DNA from: Taibaiella lutea
GTDB taxonomy: Bacteria > Bacteroidota > Bacteroidia > Chitinophagales > Chitinophagaceae
NCBI RefSeq assembly: GCF_008629695.1
Contig: NZ_VWSH01000001.1
Span: forward strand, 461,990 to 525,989
DNA length: 64,000 nucleotides
Reading direction: 5' to 3'
The position numbers and the translations under genes are program-made. How positions within the stretch are numbered: position 1 is the first letter of the stretch; each line of letters begins with the position of its first letter. Below, piece by piece: positions 56,601-64,000 of the stretch. The notes beneath the pieces are model-generated. The model had not been told where the DNA came from, searched no databases, and worked only from the letters and a program-made list of their open reading frames with translations.

Positions 56601-59180
56601 TCAAATATTTTGAGTGGCGGCATTGACATTATTATATATAACTTAAGCCCTACTTGCGATACAATGAAATATTCGAGTTATTTAGGCGGAGCCGGTAATG
56701 ATTCTCCAACCGGCCTGGTCTTTAATAACGCAGGAAACCTGATTATATCAGGTGTTACATCCAGCAGTGATTTCAGAACAACTACTACAACTTTACATCC
56801 AACTTATCAGGGTGGAACTAATGACGGATTTGTGAGTATTATAAACCCTCAGTTTGGAAGTATGATTCGTTCTACCTATTTAGGAACCAATAATATAGAT
56901 CATGCTGCAGCCGTCCAGGTTGATGATGCCGACGATGTATATGTTTTGGGCAGAACCTTGGGTAATTATCCGATTTCAACCGGTGTTTATACAGGAAATG
57001 CCAATGGCGATATTTTTATTGAAAGATTGGATCCATTCCTGGAAACTTCCATTATGTCAACAAGAATGGGGAACAACCAAACAGGGGGAAGATACTTCCC
57101 ATCTGCTTTCCTGGTTGACATTTGCAGAAATGTATATGTAGCGGGAACTGGTGCACAAGCAGGAATGCCATTAACTCCTGATGCTTCACAACCCGCTCAG
57201 GCTTCCTTCTGGTTTGGTGTTTTGACGCCGGATTTCGGAGGACTTTTCTATGGTTCCTATTTTGGAGTACTTGGAGATCATAACCACGTTGGGATCAACA
57301 GAATGGATCCCAATGGTATTGTTTATCAATCAGTTTGCTGTTCTAATTTTACTTATCCCGGCACAACGGTTAATAGCTGGTCTCAAACAAAACAAACTAC
57401 AGGTGGTCAGGACATTGTAAGTTTCAAATTCAACTTCGAAGCAACCGGAGTACAATCTAATTTTGAATTGGCCCCTAACCAAAACGATACAGGATGTGCG
57501 CCATATACAGTTACATTTGTTAACACATCTACTGCTGCAATAACTTATCTATGGGATTTTGATGATAATACTACTTCAACTCTTGCCAATCCGACGCATA
57601 CGTTTACAGATACGGGTACCTATAATGTTACATTGATAGCAACCAACCCTAATACCTGTATTACAGAGGATACTTCTTATTTTACAATAATAGTACAAAG
57701 AGCGTCTATTCCGGATCTTACCGTTAAAGACACTGTATTATGTGCTTTTGAACAAAATATAGATTTACATGTACAGATAAACAACCCGTCGAATAATAAC
57801 ATTATACAATGGGGCCCTGCGACAGGTATAGTAGGCCTGTCCGATCAGGTTGACGTTACTGTTGATCCGACTTTAAACGATCAATATTATGTTATAGTGA
57901 AAGACTCGGTAGTGGGTATTTGCGGATTTACAAGTTCGGACACTATTAATATTGATTTGGCACCAAGGGTATTGACACTTCTTACCCCCGATACAGTTGT
58001 GTGTCAGGGAACGGTTATTCCAATATTAGCGACTGGCACACCGGCCTACAATTACACATGGGATCCTGCAACGGGATTAAGTGATTCAACTATCTTGCAA
58101 CCTACGTTGACAGCCAATCAATCACAGATATATACGCTGACAGGTAAGTATTATGCTTGTCCGGATACATCGGTTACGCTTAAAATAGAAGTGCAGCAAT
58201 ATCCGAACCTTGTGCTTCCTGAAGATAAATATGTTTGTCAGGGTACCGATGTAACATTGGGTTCCGGTGTAACGCCATACAGAGATGACTATATTTATCA
58301 ATGGTCGCCGGCAACATCAAATTTATCAAATCCTACAGGGCCTAATACTCATTTTATTGCAGATTCAACTATTGAGTATATCCTGAATGTAAAAACGCCT
58401 ATCGGATGTAGTGATCAAGATACCGTGTTAGTAACGGTTTATCCTATTGGCTTCGGAAGTATTATTGCCGATACAGGTTATTGCAGTGGCATCGAAGGTT
58501 CCGTTAATCTTTGGGCAGGCGGTGGTTCTGTTTACGAATGGAGCCCTTCTTACGGTCTTTCAGATGTAAATATTGCAAACCCGGTTGCCAATCCGCCGCA
58601 AACAACAGAATATACTGTATTAATTACGGATGCCCATAATTGTATGGATACTGAAAAAGTAACAGTACGTGTTTATCCTGCGGCTATTCTGTCTTTACCT
58701 GATAGTATAAATATTTATTCAGGAGAACAATTTCATCTGCAACCGGAATCTAATGCAAGCTACTTCACGTGGTTCCCGCCTTCAGGACTCAGCAATACGA
58801 ATATTGCAGATCCGTTGGTAAGTCCCGAAGTAAGAACACGTTATTTTGTAACAGCAATCACTGAAGCAGGCTGTAAAATCAATGATTCGATTGATGTAAT
58901 TGTGAAAGAAACTGTTCTTGATATGCCAAATGCGTTTGCACCGAACGGGGCCAATAATATGTTCAAACCTTCGAAACGCGGCATTGCCACATTAAGAGAT
59001 TTCAGCATTTATAATCGTTGGGGCAATAAAGTTTACAGCACTTCAAATATAGATGCAGGTTGGGACGGAACATATAATGGAAAACCTCAGCCGGTTGGAG
59101 TATATATTTATACAATCGAGGCAGTAACAGATTCCGGAAAGATATTTACCCAAAAAGGAAATGTCACTTTAATTAGGTAA
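53661..59180 (+). CDS. Giant secreted protein: SBBP-type propeller, ten-repeat cassette, PKD, type IX (gliding-type) C-terminal domain
   Basis: 1839 aa with signal peptide (MKKGLYPKALFVFTLLSLSLSASA). Residues about 46-270 ('FIENKGQWIEEAKF', 'YRNxF'-like 'NYFLGNDKSKW') are the DUF7948 domain. A beta-propeller with 'DAFGNLYAGA', 'FYGGSS' and 'SYLGGSANE' repeats follows (270-1260). It is interrupted at about 470-980 by ten repeats of 50-51 residues (pattern C-x-G-x-x-Y-x-F-G ... G-T-Y ... G-C-D-S). A PKD domain (about 1280-1345) and Ig-like parts come next, ending in the type-B T9SS sorting domain (about 1750-1839, VLDMPNAFAPNG ... GNVTLIR). It is secreted and probably surface-bound. A paralogue without the cassette lies next to it. 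Confidence 0.9.
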   Translation: MKKGLYPKALFVFTLLSLSLSASAQKPLRNHPATGEHLINVKKEGTDFIENKGQWIEEAKFRADIPDGVMFITNKGFVYNYANQEDWARVNGHNEEAEKHTDKKSDLVHFHAYKVNFDGANPNPKYVSTDKRVTYQNYFLGNDKSKWAGHVGLYGKVTQQNIYNGVDVQVYSKKNALKYDFIVSPGADVNQIKLSFDGVTPQLKPDGSIYIKTSVNEVTELAPYTYQIINGQERVVKSNYKLEKGHLSFEFPEGYDKTQTLVIDPILVFATFSGGTGAGNSDNYGFSTTYDAFGNLYAGAECYPSSGWPTTTGAFQQNIGGNRDVGINKYNAAGSTLIYSTFYGGSSFEVPNAMKVNDLNELVVVGSTNSSNLPMTTTSYDNSLSGVSDMFVAHFSADGSTLIGASYLGGSANEPFQVLFPGGNPVDVLTTGNAYNNQSSQLSPMELTFDPAGNIWVVGNTNSTDIDIVGASSRNTYTIKKWVCHNSTYIFGTQVLTTSGTYTQTFATLSGCDSVVKLILTVGEPIVDTVFKNICPGTTYQFGPQSLSASGVYTHTFTSLAGCDSTVVLHLGIKPYITQAVSKAICPGTGYQFGPAFLTAPGVYVDTFPTLGCDSIATLTLSIKPYKINNISQDICAGKSYTFGTIVLHNAGTYIDTFSSTGCDSIVTLNLTVSPYVRDTVQATFCTGTTYKFDNQSITTPGTYIDTMASLSGCDRIIVLQLSNGTVNKYKYYPTICQGGSYAFGSQTLTTPGDYTHTFTTSGCDSMVTIHLEYRPNITNSVTAYICPGGSYQFGSQTLTTSGTYTHAFPTSGCDSVVTLTLNESVPYNDTIDVSICQGTGYPFGPTTLITAGTYTHTFASSLGCDSTVTVHLDFLPYITTFITDSICNGATYVFGTQMLTTSGTYLNVYPTAGCDSVITLSLYIKPVDTFTFTENYCAGSNYYFGDTVITTPGTYFRTFDAASGCDSIVRLILTGPWTNSNILSGGIDIIIYNLSPTCDTMKYSSYLGGAGNDSPTGLVFNNAGNLIISGVTSSSDFRTTTTTLHPTYQGGTNDGFVSIINPQFGSMIRSTYLGTNNIDHAAAVQVDDADDVYVLGRTLGNYPISTGVYTGNANGDIFIERLDPFLETSIMSTRMGNNQTGGRYFPSAFLVDICRNVYVAGTGAQAGMPLTPDASQPAQASFWFGVLTPDFGGLFYGSYFGVLGDHNHVGINRMDPNGIVYQSVCCSNFTYPGTTVNSWSQTKQTTGGQDIVSFKFNFEATGVQSNFELAPNQNDTGCAPYTVTFVNTSTAAITYLWDFDDNTTSTLANPTHTFTDTGTYNVTLIATNPNTCITEDTSYFTIIVQRASIPDLTVKDTVLCAFEQNIDLHVQINNPSNNNIIQWGPATGIVGLSDQVDVTVDPTLNDQYYVIVKDSVVGICGFTSSDTINIDLAPRVLTLLTPDTVVCQGTVIPILATGTPAYNYTWDPATGLSDSTILQPTLTANQSQIYTLTGKYYACPDTSVTLKIEVQQYPNLVLPEDKYVCQGTDVTLGSGVTPYRDDYIYQWSPATSNLSNPTGPNTHFIADSTIEYILNVKTPIGCSDQDTVLVTVYPIGFGSIIADTGYCSGIEGSVNLWAGGGSVYEWSPSYGLSDVNIANPVANPPQTTEYTVLITDAHNCMDTEKVTVRVYPAAILSLPDSINIYSGEQFHLQPESNASYFTWFPPSGLSNTNIADPLVSPEVRTRYFVTAITEAGCKINDSIDVIVKETVLDMPNAFAPNGANNMFKPSKRGIATLRDFSIYNRWGNKVYSTSNIDAGWDGTYNGKPQPVGVYIYTIEAVTDSGKIFTQKGNVTLIR
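55068..56600 (+). repeat. Ten ~150-bp coding repeats inserted in the propeller of the 1839-aa protein
   Basis: The repeats encode 50-51 aa each. Paired cysteines recur at residues 484/512, 535/563, 586/613, 636/663, 686/714, 737/764, 787/814, 837/865, 888/915 and 938/966, with consensus IC-x-G-x-x-Y-x-FG-x-x-x-L-T-x-x-GTY and then GCDS-x-V-T-L. The flanking frame matches the paralogue (59346-63347) on both sides; the paralogue has about 19 residues at this place instead of about 510. Confidence 0.88.
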
Positions 59181-59207
59181 TTAGACCGATCTCATTTTTA
59201 ATAAAAG

Positions 59208-59238
59208 AAGCGGGATGATTCATTTCATCCCGCTTTTT
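59208..59238 (+). terminator. Terminator of the 1839-aa gene
   Basis: AAGCGGGATGA (59208-59218), loop TTCATT, TCATCCCGCTT (59225-59235), followed by T5 in total: an 11-bp perfect stem 28 bp after the stop codon. The two giant genes therefore are probably separate transcripts. Confidence 0.9.
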
Positions 59239-59345
59239 GCATGTTTTAAATCAAAGTTACCAACCATAATACCACATGTACATGTCTATTGGTTTATAAA
59301 ATTGGCTATATTGCGCTAAGATTTTCTATTCCAAAATTTGACTTA

Positions 59346-62300
59346 ATGAATTTAATAAAATTAAAACATGTATTGCCGGTGTTTTTGTTAGCTATAACAG
59401 GAACTATGGCATCCGCAAAAATCAAACATCTAGCTACAGGCGAATTGCCTCATTACAACAAAGAAGTTGCCCTTAAATTTATTGAAAATAAAGGCCAATG
59501 GACACCGGAAGCTAAATACATGACAGGTATTCCGGGTGGATATATGTTTATCACCGATAATGGTTTTGTATATAACTATGAAAACATGGAGGATGAAGAA
59601 AATTATCACCATGCTGCCGAAGCTGGAAAAGATGTTTCCAATATGGTTTTTCATTACCATTCTTATAAAGTGAGTTTTATCGGCTCAAATAAGGATATTA
59701 AATATACAACAGGTGAGAAAAGTTCCAATTATAACAATTATTTCATCGGGAATGATAAATCAAAATGGGCGAGTAAAGTCGGGATGTATGGTGTTGTAAA
59801 TCAAAACAATATTTACAAAGGAATTAATGCAACTATCTATAGTAAAGGCCTTTCTCTTAAATATGATTTTACTATAGCTCCGGGTGCAGAAGTAAATCAG
59901 ATTAAAATATCATTTGAAGGTGTTTCTCCTGAAATAACCAAAGATGGAAATTTAAAAATCGTTACTTCTGTAAATGAGGTGACGGAGCAAGCGCCATATA
60001 CATATCAAATAATTGATGGCAAACAAAAAGAAATCCGTTCCCGCTATAAACTTACCAAAGGCATTTTAAGTTATGAGTTGTTAGAAGATTACGATCATAC
60101 AAAAGAGTTGGTCATTGATCCTGTTTTGGTATTTGCTACCTATAGCGGCGCTACGGGTAACGGAGCTTATTATGCTTACAGCACTACCTACGATGCACTT
60201 GGGAATACATATGCTGCCGGATTTACATCAGGCATAACCTGGCCTACTACTATTGGAGCATTTCAAACTACATCTCCAGGTACTAATAGTGTTTGTATCA
60301 ATAAATACAACGCTTCCGGAAATACGCTGATTTATTCAACTTATTTTGGAGGTAACGCAAGTACGCAGCCTAATGCTTTGCGTTGCAATAGCCAAAATGA
60401 ATTAGTAATGGTCGGAGCTACAATAGCCAACAACCTTCCTACTACGGCCGGTGCATTTGATAATACATTTAGTGGTGGCCCATCAGATTTATATGTTGTC
60501 AGATTCAGCGTAGACGGTTCTTCTCTGGTTGGGTGTACTTACATTGGCGGAGGAGGGCGAGATGGTGCGCTTTTGGATATATTTGGAAATACCACTCCTT
60601 CTACTCAAAGTACTTTGACTTCATCAGGCGTTTTAAGTCCCTGTGAATTGAATTTTGATAATGCAGGTAATATATGGATTGTCTCCAATACGGAATCAGC
60701 CGATTTCCCTGTAACTGCCGCCGCATTTCAAGCAGCTAATGCCGGAGGGAGTGACGGTATCGTTTGTAAATTAAGCGCAAATTGTACTTCACTTGATTAC
60801 AGCTCTTATTACGGCGGTAACGGAGATGATGCATTATATGGAATCGAATTTTTATCCAATGGTCATGCAGTAGTTGTAGGCGGCACACAAAGTGCTAATA
60901 TCACAACTACCGCAGGGACGTTACACACAACAGCTCCCGGTGGCTGGGACGGTTATGCAGGCATCATCAATCCAAATCAAAATACACTTATTGCATCTAC
61001 TTATTTAGGCACTGCTGATAATGAGAATGCTGCAAAACTTCAGGTAGATGGCAGCGATAATATCTATGTTATGGGAAGAACAATGGGAAACAGTGGTTAT
61101 CCCGTTTCAGCAGGAGTTTTTTCTATAGCGAACGGAGACGTTTATATAGATAAGCTTAATAGTACACTTACTACATCTTTACTTTCAACAAGAGTAGGTA
61201 ATCCGGAGACACCTACGTCAACCAGTACCATTATAAGATATCTTCCAACGGCATTCCTGTTAGACATTTGTCAAAATGTGTATGTTGCCGGGTTAACTCC
61301 AAGTCATGCTGCTCCGAACCTGCCAACTACTCCGGATGCTTTCAGTGCAGTTTCCAAGCCATTCTGGTTTTGTGTGCTGGAACCTGATTTCAATGCCTTA
61401 TTATTTGCATCTTTTTATGGAATCGGAACCGGAGACCATCCACATTGCGGCACTTCAAGACTGGATCCTCAGGGAATTGTTTACCACAGTTTTTGTTCGG
61501 CTACAAATGGTGCGACTTCTGTAGGAACTCCGGGAGCCTGGTCAGAACAGAAACAAAATACGTCTAACGATATTTATACATACAAATTCAACTTTGAGGC
61601 AACAGGTGTAAACTCAAATTTTGAATTAGATCCTGTATTGAGTGGTAACGACACAGGTTGTGCTCCTTATCAGGTGCATTTTGTAAATACTTCAACATCT
61701 GCAGAGGCATTTACATGGGATTTTGGTGATGGTTCTCCAACATCAAACCTTGCCGAACCGACACATACTTTTACAACAGCGGGAACATATACCATTTCAT
61801 TACACGCAAACAACCCTGAGTCCTGTGTTACGGACGATACGGCATTTATAACTGTTACAGTCCTTCAGGTGGAGCCGCCAAGCTTTGATGTACACGACAC
61901 AATATTATGTACGCTTGAACAATCAATCCATGTCGGTGCAACAATAAACAATCCATCACAATATACTTCTATTGAATGGAGCCCGTTAAATGGCATCATA
62001 GGCGCGAATAATACAGCTGATATAACAGTAGATCCTTCCATAAACACTATATATAATGTAACTGTAAAAAATGCAGCTCCGGGTATTTGTGAATTTGAAG
62101 ATACTAAAACGGTAACCATTGACCTGGCGCCAAGAATTCTTGATATAATCAACTCCGACATGGTAGTATGCGAAGGAACTGTTGTTCCGATTACAGCTAT
62201 AGGTGGAAATGGATATACTTATCGCTGGGTTCCATCAACAGGTGTAAGCGACAGTACTGCATTAAATCCTACCATCACGGTAAATCAACCAAATGTTTAT

Positions 62301-63347
62301 ACACTTACCGGTTCTTATGCAAATTGTCCGGATACTTCCGTAATTATAAACATCGGAATGCACTATATGCCTCACTTAACTGTTTCTGAAGATAAATATG
62401 TCTGTCAGGGAACAGATGTAACGCTGGAATCGGCAGTAACACCATTCAGAAATGATTATGTATATAGCTGGACACCTGTTACGGATCTTACTAATCCTGA
62501 CGGCCCTAATACTCATTTCATTGCCGATGAGGATATTACTTATATTCTGAATATACAAACACCTATCGGTTGTGCTGATGCAGATACGGTTAATGTTACT
62601 GTTTATCCAACCGGTTTTGGAAGTATAGTTTCTGATACGGGATATTGCAGCGGAATTAACGGAGCTGTTAATCTTTGGGCAAATGGTGGCGATACTTACC
62701 AATGGAGCCCTTTGTATGGACTTTCGGGCACAAATGTTGCAAACCCGATAGCTAATCCTCCTCAGACAACAGAATATACCGTTTTGATCACCGATGCGCA
62801 TAATTGTCTGGATACGGAAAAAGTAACTGTAAGTGTTTATCCTGCTGCAACTATAAACCTTCCTGATAGCGTAAATGTTTATCCGGGAGAAAATTATCAG
62901 ATAGAACCCGGAACCAACTGCATGTATTTCTCCTGGTTCCCATCTTCAGGATTAGACAATTCTTTGGTTTCCAATCCGCACATGAGTCCGGAGGTAAGGA
63001 CACGTTATTTCGTAACAGCAACTACCGAACATGGTTGTGCCATTAAGGATTCAGTTGATATCCTGGTGAAAGAAACAGTATTGGATATGCCAAATGCCTT
63101 CATGCCGGGCAATAATGCCAATCCGGTATTCAAACCAAGCAAACGTGGCATTGCCAAGCTGAACAGTTTCACTATTTATAACAGATGGGGTAATAAAGTT
63201 TACAACAGCACCAATATTGACGCAGGCTGGGATGGAACATATAACGATGTGGCGCAACCTTTGGGTGTTTATATGTATGTAATCGATGCTGTATCTGACA
63301 GCGGCAGAAACTTCAAAATGCAGGGAAATGTAACCCTGATCCGGTAA
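59346..63347 (+). CDS. Giant secreted paralogue: SBBP-type propeller, PKD, type IX (gliding-type) C-terminal domain
   Basis: 1333 aa from the ATG at 59346, which begins a proper signal peptide (MNLIKLKHVLPVFLLAITG, cleavage after MASA). A TTG 19 codons upstream is open but not needed. Domain order equals its neighbour: DUF7948 ('FIENKGQWTPEAKY', 'NYFIGNDKSKW'), SBBP-like propeller ('TTYDALGNTYAAG', 'YSSYYGGNGDD'), PKD ('FTWDFGDGSPTSNLAEPTHTF'), Ig-like domains and the gliding-type T9SS sorting domain ('VLDMPNAFMPGNN' to 'GNVTLIR', last ~90 residues). It lacks the ten-repeat cassette. It is exported by type IX secretion and probably attached to the cell surface; the job is adhesion- or matrix-like at best guess. 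Confidence 0.9.
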   Translation: MNLIKLKHVLPVFLLAITGTMASAKIKHLATGELPHYNKEVALKFIENKGQWTPEAKYMTGIPGGYMFITDNGFVYNYENMEDEENYHHAAEAGKDVSNMVFHYHSYKVSFIGSNKDIKYTTGEKSSNYNNYFIGNDKSKWASKVGMYGVVNQNNIYKGINATIYSKGLSLKYDFTIAPGAEVNQIKISFEGVSPEITKDGNLKIVTSVNEVTEQAPYTYQIIDGKQKEIRSRYKLTKGILSYELLEDYDHTKELVIDPVLVFATYSGATGNGAYYAYSTTYDALGNTYAAGFTSGITWPTTIGAFQTTSPGTNSVCINKYNASGNTLIYSTYFGGNASTQPNALRCNSQNELVMVGATIANNLPTTAGAFDNTFSGGPSDLYVVRFSVDGSSLVGCTYIGGGGRDGALLDIFGNTTPSTQSTLTSSGVLSPCELNFDNAGNIWIVSNTESADFPVTAAAFQAANAGGSDGIVCKLSANCTSLDYSSYYGGNGDDALYGIEFLSNGHAVVVGGTQSANITTTAGTLHTTAPGGWDGYAGIINPNQNTLIASTYLGTADNENAAKLQVDGSDNIYVMGRTMGNSGYPVSAGVFSIANGDVYIDKLNSTLTTSLLSTRVGNPETPTSTSTIIRYLPTAFLLDICQNVYVAGLTPSHAAPNLPTTPDAFSAVSKPFWFCVLEPDFNALLFASFYGIGTGDHPHCGTSRLDPQGIVYHSFCSATNGATSVGTPGAWSEQKQNTSNDIYTYKFNFEATGVNSNFELDPVLSGNDTGCAPYQVHFVNTSTSAEAFTWDFGDGSPTSNLAEPTHTFTTAGTYTISLHANNPESCVTDDTAFITVTVLQVEPPSFDVHDTILCTLEQSIHVGATINNPSQYTSIEWSPLNGIIGANNTADITVDPSINTIYNVTVKNAAPGICEFEDTKTVTIDLAPRILDIINSDMVVCEGTVVPITAIGGNGYTYRWVPSTGVSDSTALNPTITVNQPNVYTLTGSYANCPDTSVIINIGMHYMPHLTVSEDKYVCQGTDVTLESAVTPFRNDYVYSWTPVTDLTNPDGPNTHFIADEDITYILNIQTPIGCADADTVNVTVYPTGFGSIVSDTGYCSGINGAVNLWANGGDTYQWSPLYGLSGTNVANPIANPPQTTEYTVLITDAHNCLDTEKVTVSVYPAATINLPDSVNVYPGENYQIEPGTNCMYFSWFPSSGLDNSLVSNPHMSPEVRTRYFVTATTEHGCAIKDSVDILVKETVLDMPNAFMPGNNANPVFKPSKRGIAKLNSFTIYNRWGNKVYNSTNIDAGWDGTYNDVAQPLGVYMYVIDAVSDSGRNFKMQGNVTLIR

Positions 63348-63358
63348 CGTATCAGAAT

Positions 63359-63400
63359 AAATGAAAAGAGCTTGTTCAACCGGACAAGCTCTTTTCATTT
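63359..63400 (+). terminator. Terminator of the second giant gene
   Basis: AAATGAAAAGAGCTTGT (63359-63375), an 8-nt loop, and its 17-bp perfect complement (63384-63400) with an A/T-rich base. It lies 12 bp after the stop codon at 63347. Confidence 0.88.
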
Positions 63401-63468
63401 GATATGGCATAGATTTTTTATTTTTCTAAAAATGACAGCTAATATTCTTAAATTCGCGCACTTTTATT

Positions 63469-64000
63469 ATGATAGAAAAATTAGAAGCTATAAAGGCCCG
63501 GTTTACAGATTTGGGCACTGCTTTAACCAATCCCGAAATAGTCAGCGACAATAAACGTTTTACCCAGATTTCCAAAGAATACAGAAAACTGGAGCCTATT
63601 GTCACGGAATATAATAAATACCGCAACTGCCTGGATGCCATTGAATTTGGTAAAGAAGTTCTTGAAACGGAGAGTGATGAAGATCTTAGAAATATGGCCA
63701 AAGAAGATCTTGATATTCAGGAAGCAGAGAAAGAAAAACTGGAAGAAACTATCCGTCAGTTACTCATTCCCAAAGATCCACAGGATGAGAAAAATGCCAT
63801 TATGGAGATTCGTGCCGGTACCGGCGGAGATGAGGCCAGCATTTTTGCCGGAGACCTTTTGCGTATGTACATGCGCTATTGTGAAAGAAAAGGATGGAAA
63901 GTAGCAATGCTTTCAGAAGCGGAAGGAACAGTTGGCGGCTATAAAGAGATTCAGCTTGAAATTACGGGTGAAGATGTTTACGGAACTTTAAAATTTGAAA
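63469..64000 (+). CDS. prfA: Peptide chain release factor 1, 5' part
   Basis: The frame is open from the ATG at 63469 to the window edge (177 complete codons), so the C-terminal half with the GGQ motif is outside. It begins MIEKLEAIKARFTDLGTAL and contains 'RRYKEL'-like 'ISKEYRKLEPIV', 'EIRAGTGGDEASIFAGDLLRMY' and 'TVGGYKEIQLEITG', the domain 1-2 signature of RF1 (stop codons UAA/UAG). A near-consensus -7 box TAAATTCG (63449-63456) lies 12 bases before the ATG, so the leader is short. Being cut by the edge, its end cannot be checked. Confidence 0.93.
   Translation, partial: MIEKLEAIKARFTDLGTALTNPEIVSDNKRFTQISKEYRKLEPIVTEYNKYRNCLDAIEFGKEVLETESDEDLRNMAKEDLDIQEAEKEKLEETIRQLLIPKDPQDEKNAIMEIRAGTGGDEASIFAGDLLRMYMRYCERKGWKVAMLSEAEGTVGGYKEIQLEITGEDVYGTLKFE

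Noticed and set aside
62376-62801. 141-aa minus-strand frame within the second giant gene
   Set aside because: Antisense to a well-supported coding sequence; Ile/Cys/Arg-rich with no domain, so a shadow frame.

Overview
This window is a piece of a Bacteroidota chromosome, most likely Chitinophagaceae or a close relative. The sequence is AT-rich. Many genes are preceded by the Bacteroidota promoter -7 box TAnnTTTG. It encodes two secreted giants with the type IX secretion (gliding-motility type) C-terminal domain, a GLPGLI protein beside a TonB-type outer-membrane barrel, a futalosine-pathway MqnA, and a transketolase present only as its C-terminal subunit. I see no tRNA, rRNA, insertion sequence, CRISPR array or phage structural module. 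I cannot name the species.

Layout. 1-3902: a signal-less periplasmic-binding-fold protein (cut by the window edge) and three tandem tail-collar ('microcystin-dependent') proteins on the minus strand, divergent from an Asp/Asn beta-hydroxylase and a small HEAGH-motif protein. 4070-4606: an FMN split-barrel stress protein. 4845-10169: a signalling operon (hybrid histidine kinase, CheR, response regulator-kinase) without CheB. 10336-11596: AraC regulator and short-chain dehydrogenase. 11780-15284: GLPGLI protein and TonB-type barrel. 15418-22040: small permease-like protein, GAF-domain protein, and a metallophosphoesterase fused to an outer-membrane barrel. 22559-27297: a compact operon of an HD-PycTM membrane protein, polyphosphate kinase Ppk1, a beta-propeller lipoprotein and a PAP2 phosphatase. 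27691-27786: a candidate small RNA. 27870-29858: RmuC and a small unknown protein. 29958-34828: a TetR-controlled EmrAB-TolC efflux operon with a clear promoter/operator. 35072-46311: housekeeping genes (RmlD-like reductase, fructose-bisphosphatase, M1 peptidase, RNase HI, MqnA, DPP IV, DivIC/FtsB-like protein, transketolase C-terminal subunit). 46599-53503: TolC and RND pump without an adaptor, a methyltransferase, a GH3-family protein. 53661-63347: two paralogous giant secreted proteins. 63469-end: start of prfA.

The non-coding DNA is unusually informative. A dispersed two-hairpin element occurs at five intergenic loci, always in the 3' flank of a minus-strand gene, and both stems show compensatory base changes between copies. 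Two unrelated 21-bp tandem arrays (22234-22464 and 41598-41977) share the design 'constant core plus variable tail'. Several intrinsic terminators are clear.

The best candidates for something undescribed are the tail-collar/hydroxylase/HEAGH cluster, the HD-PycTM protein tied to polyphosphate metabolism, the two-hairpin element, the small RNA, and the ten-repeat cassette inserted into one of the two giant secreted paralogues.
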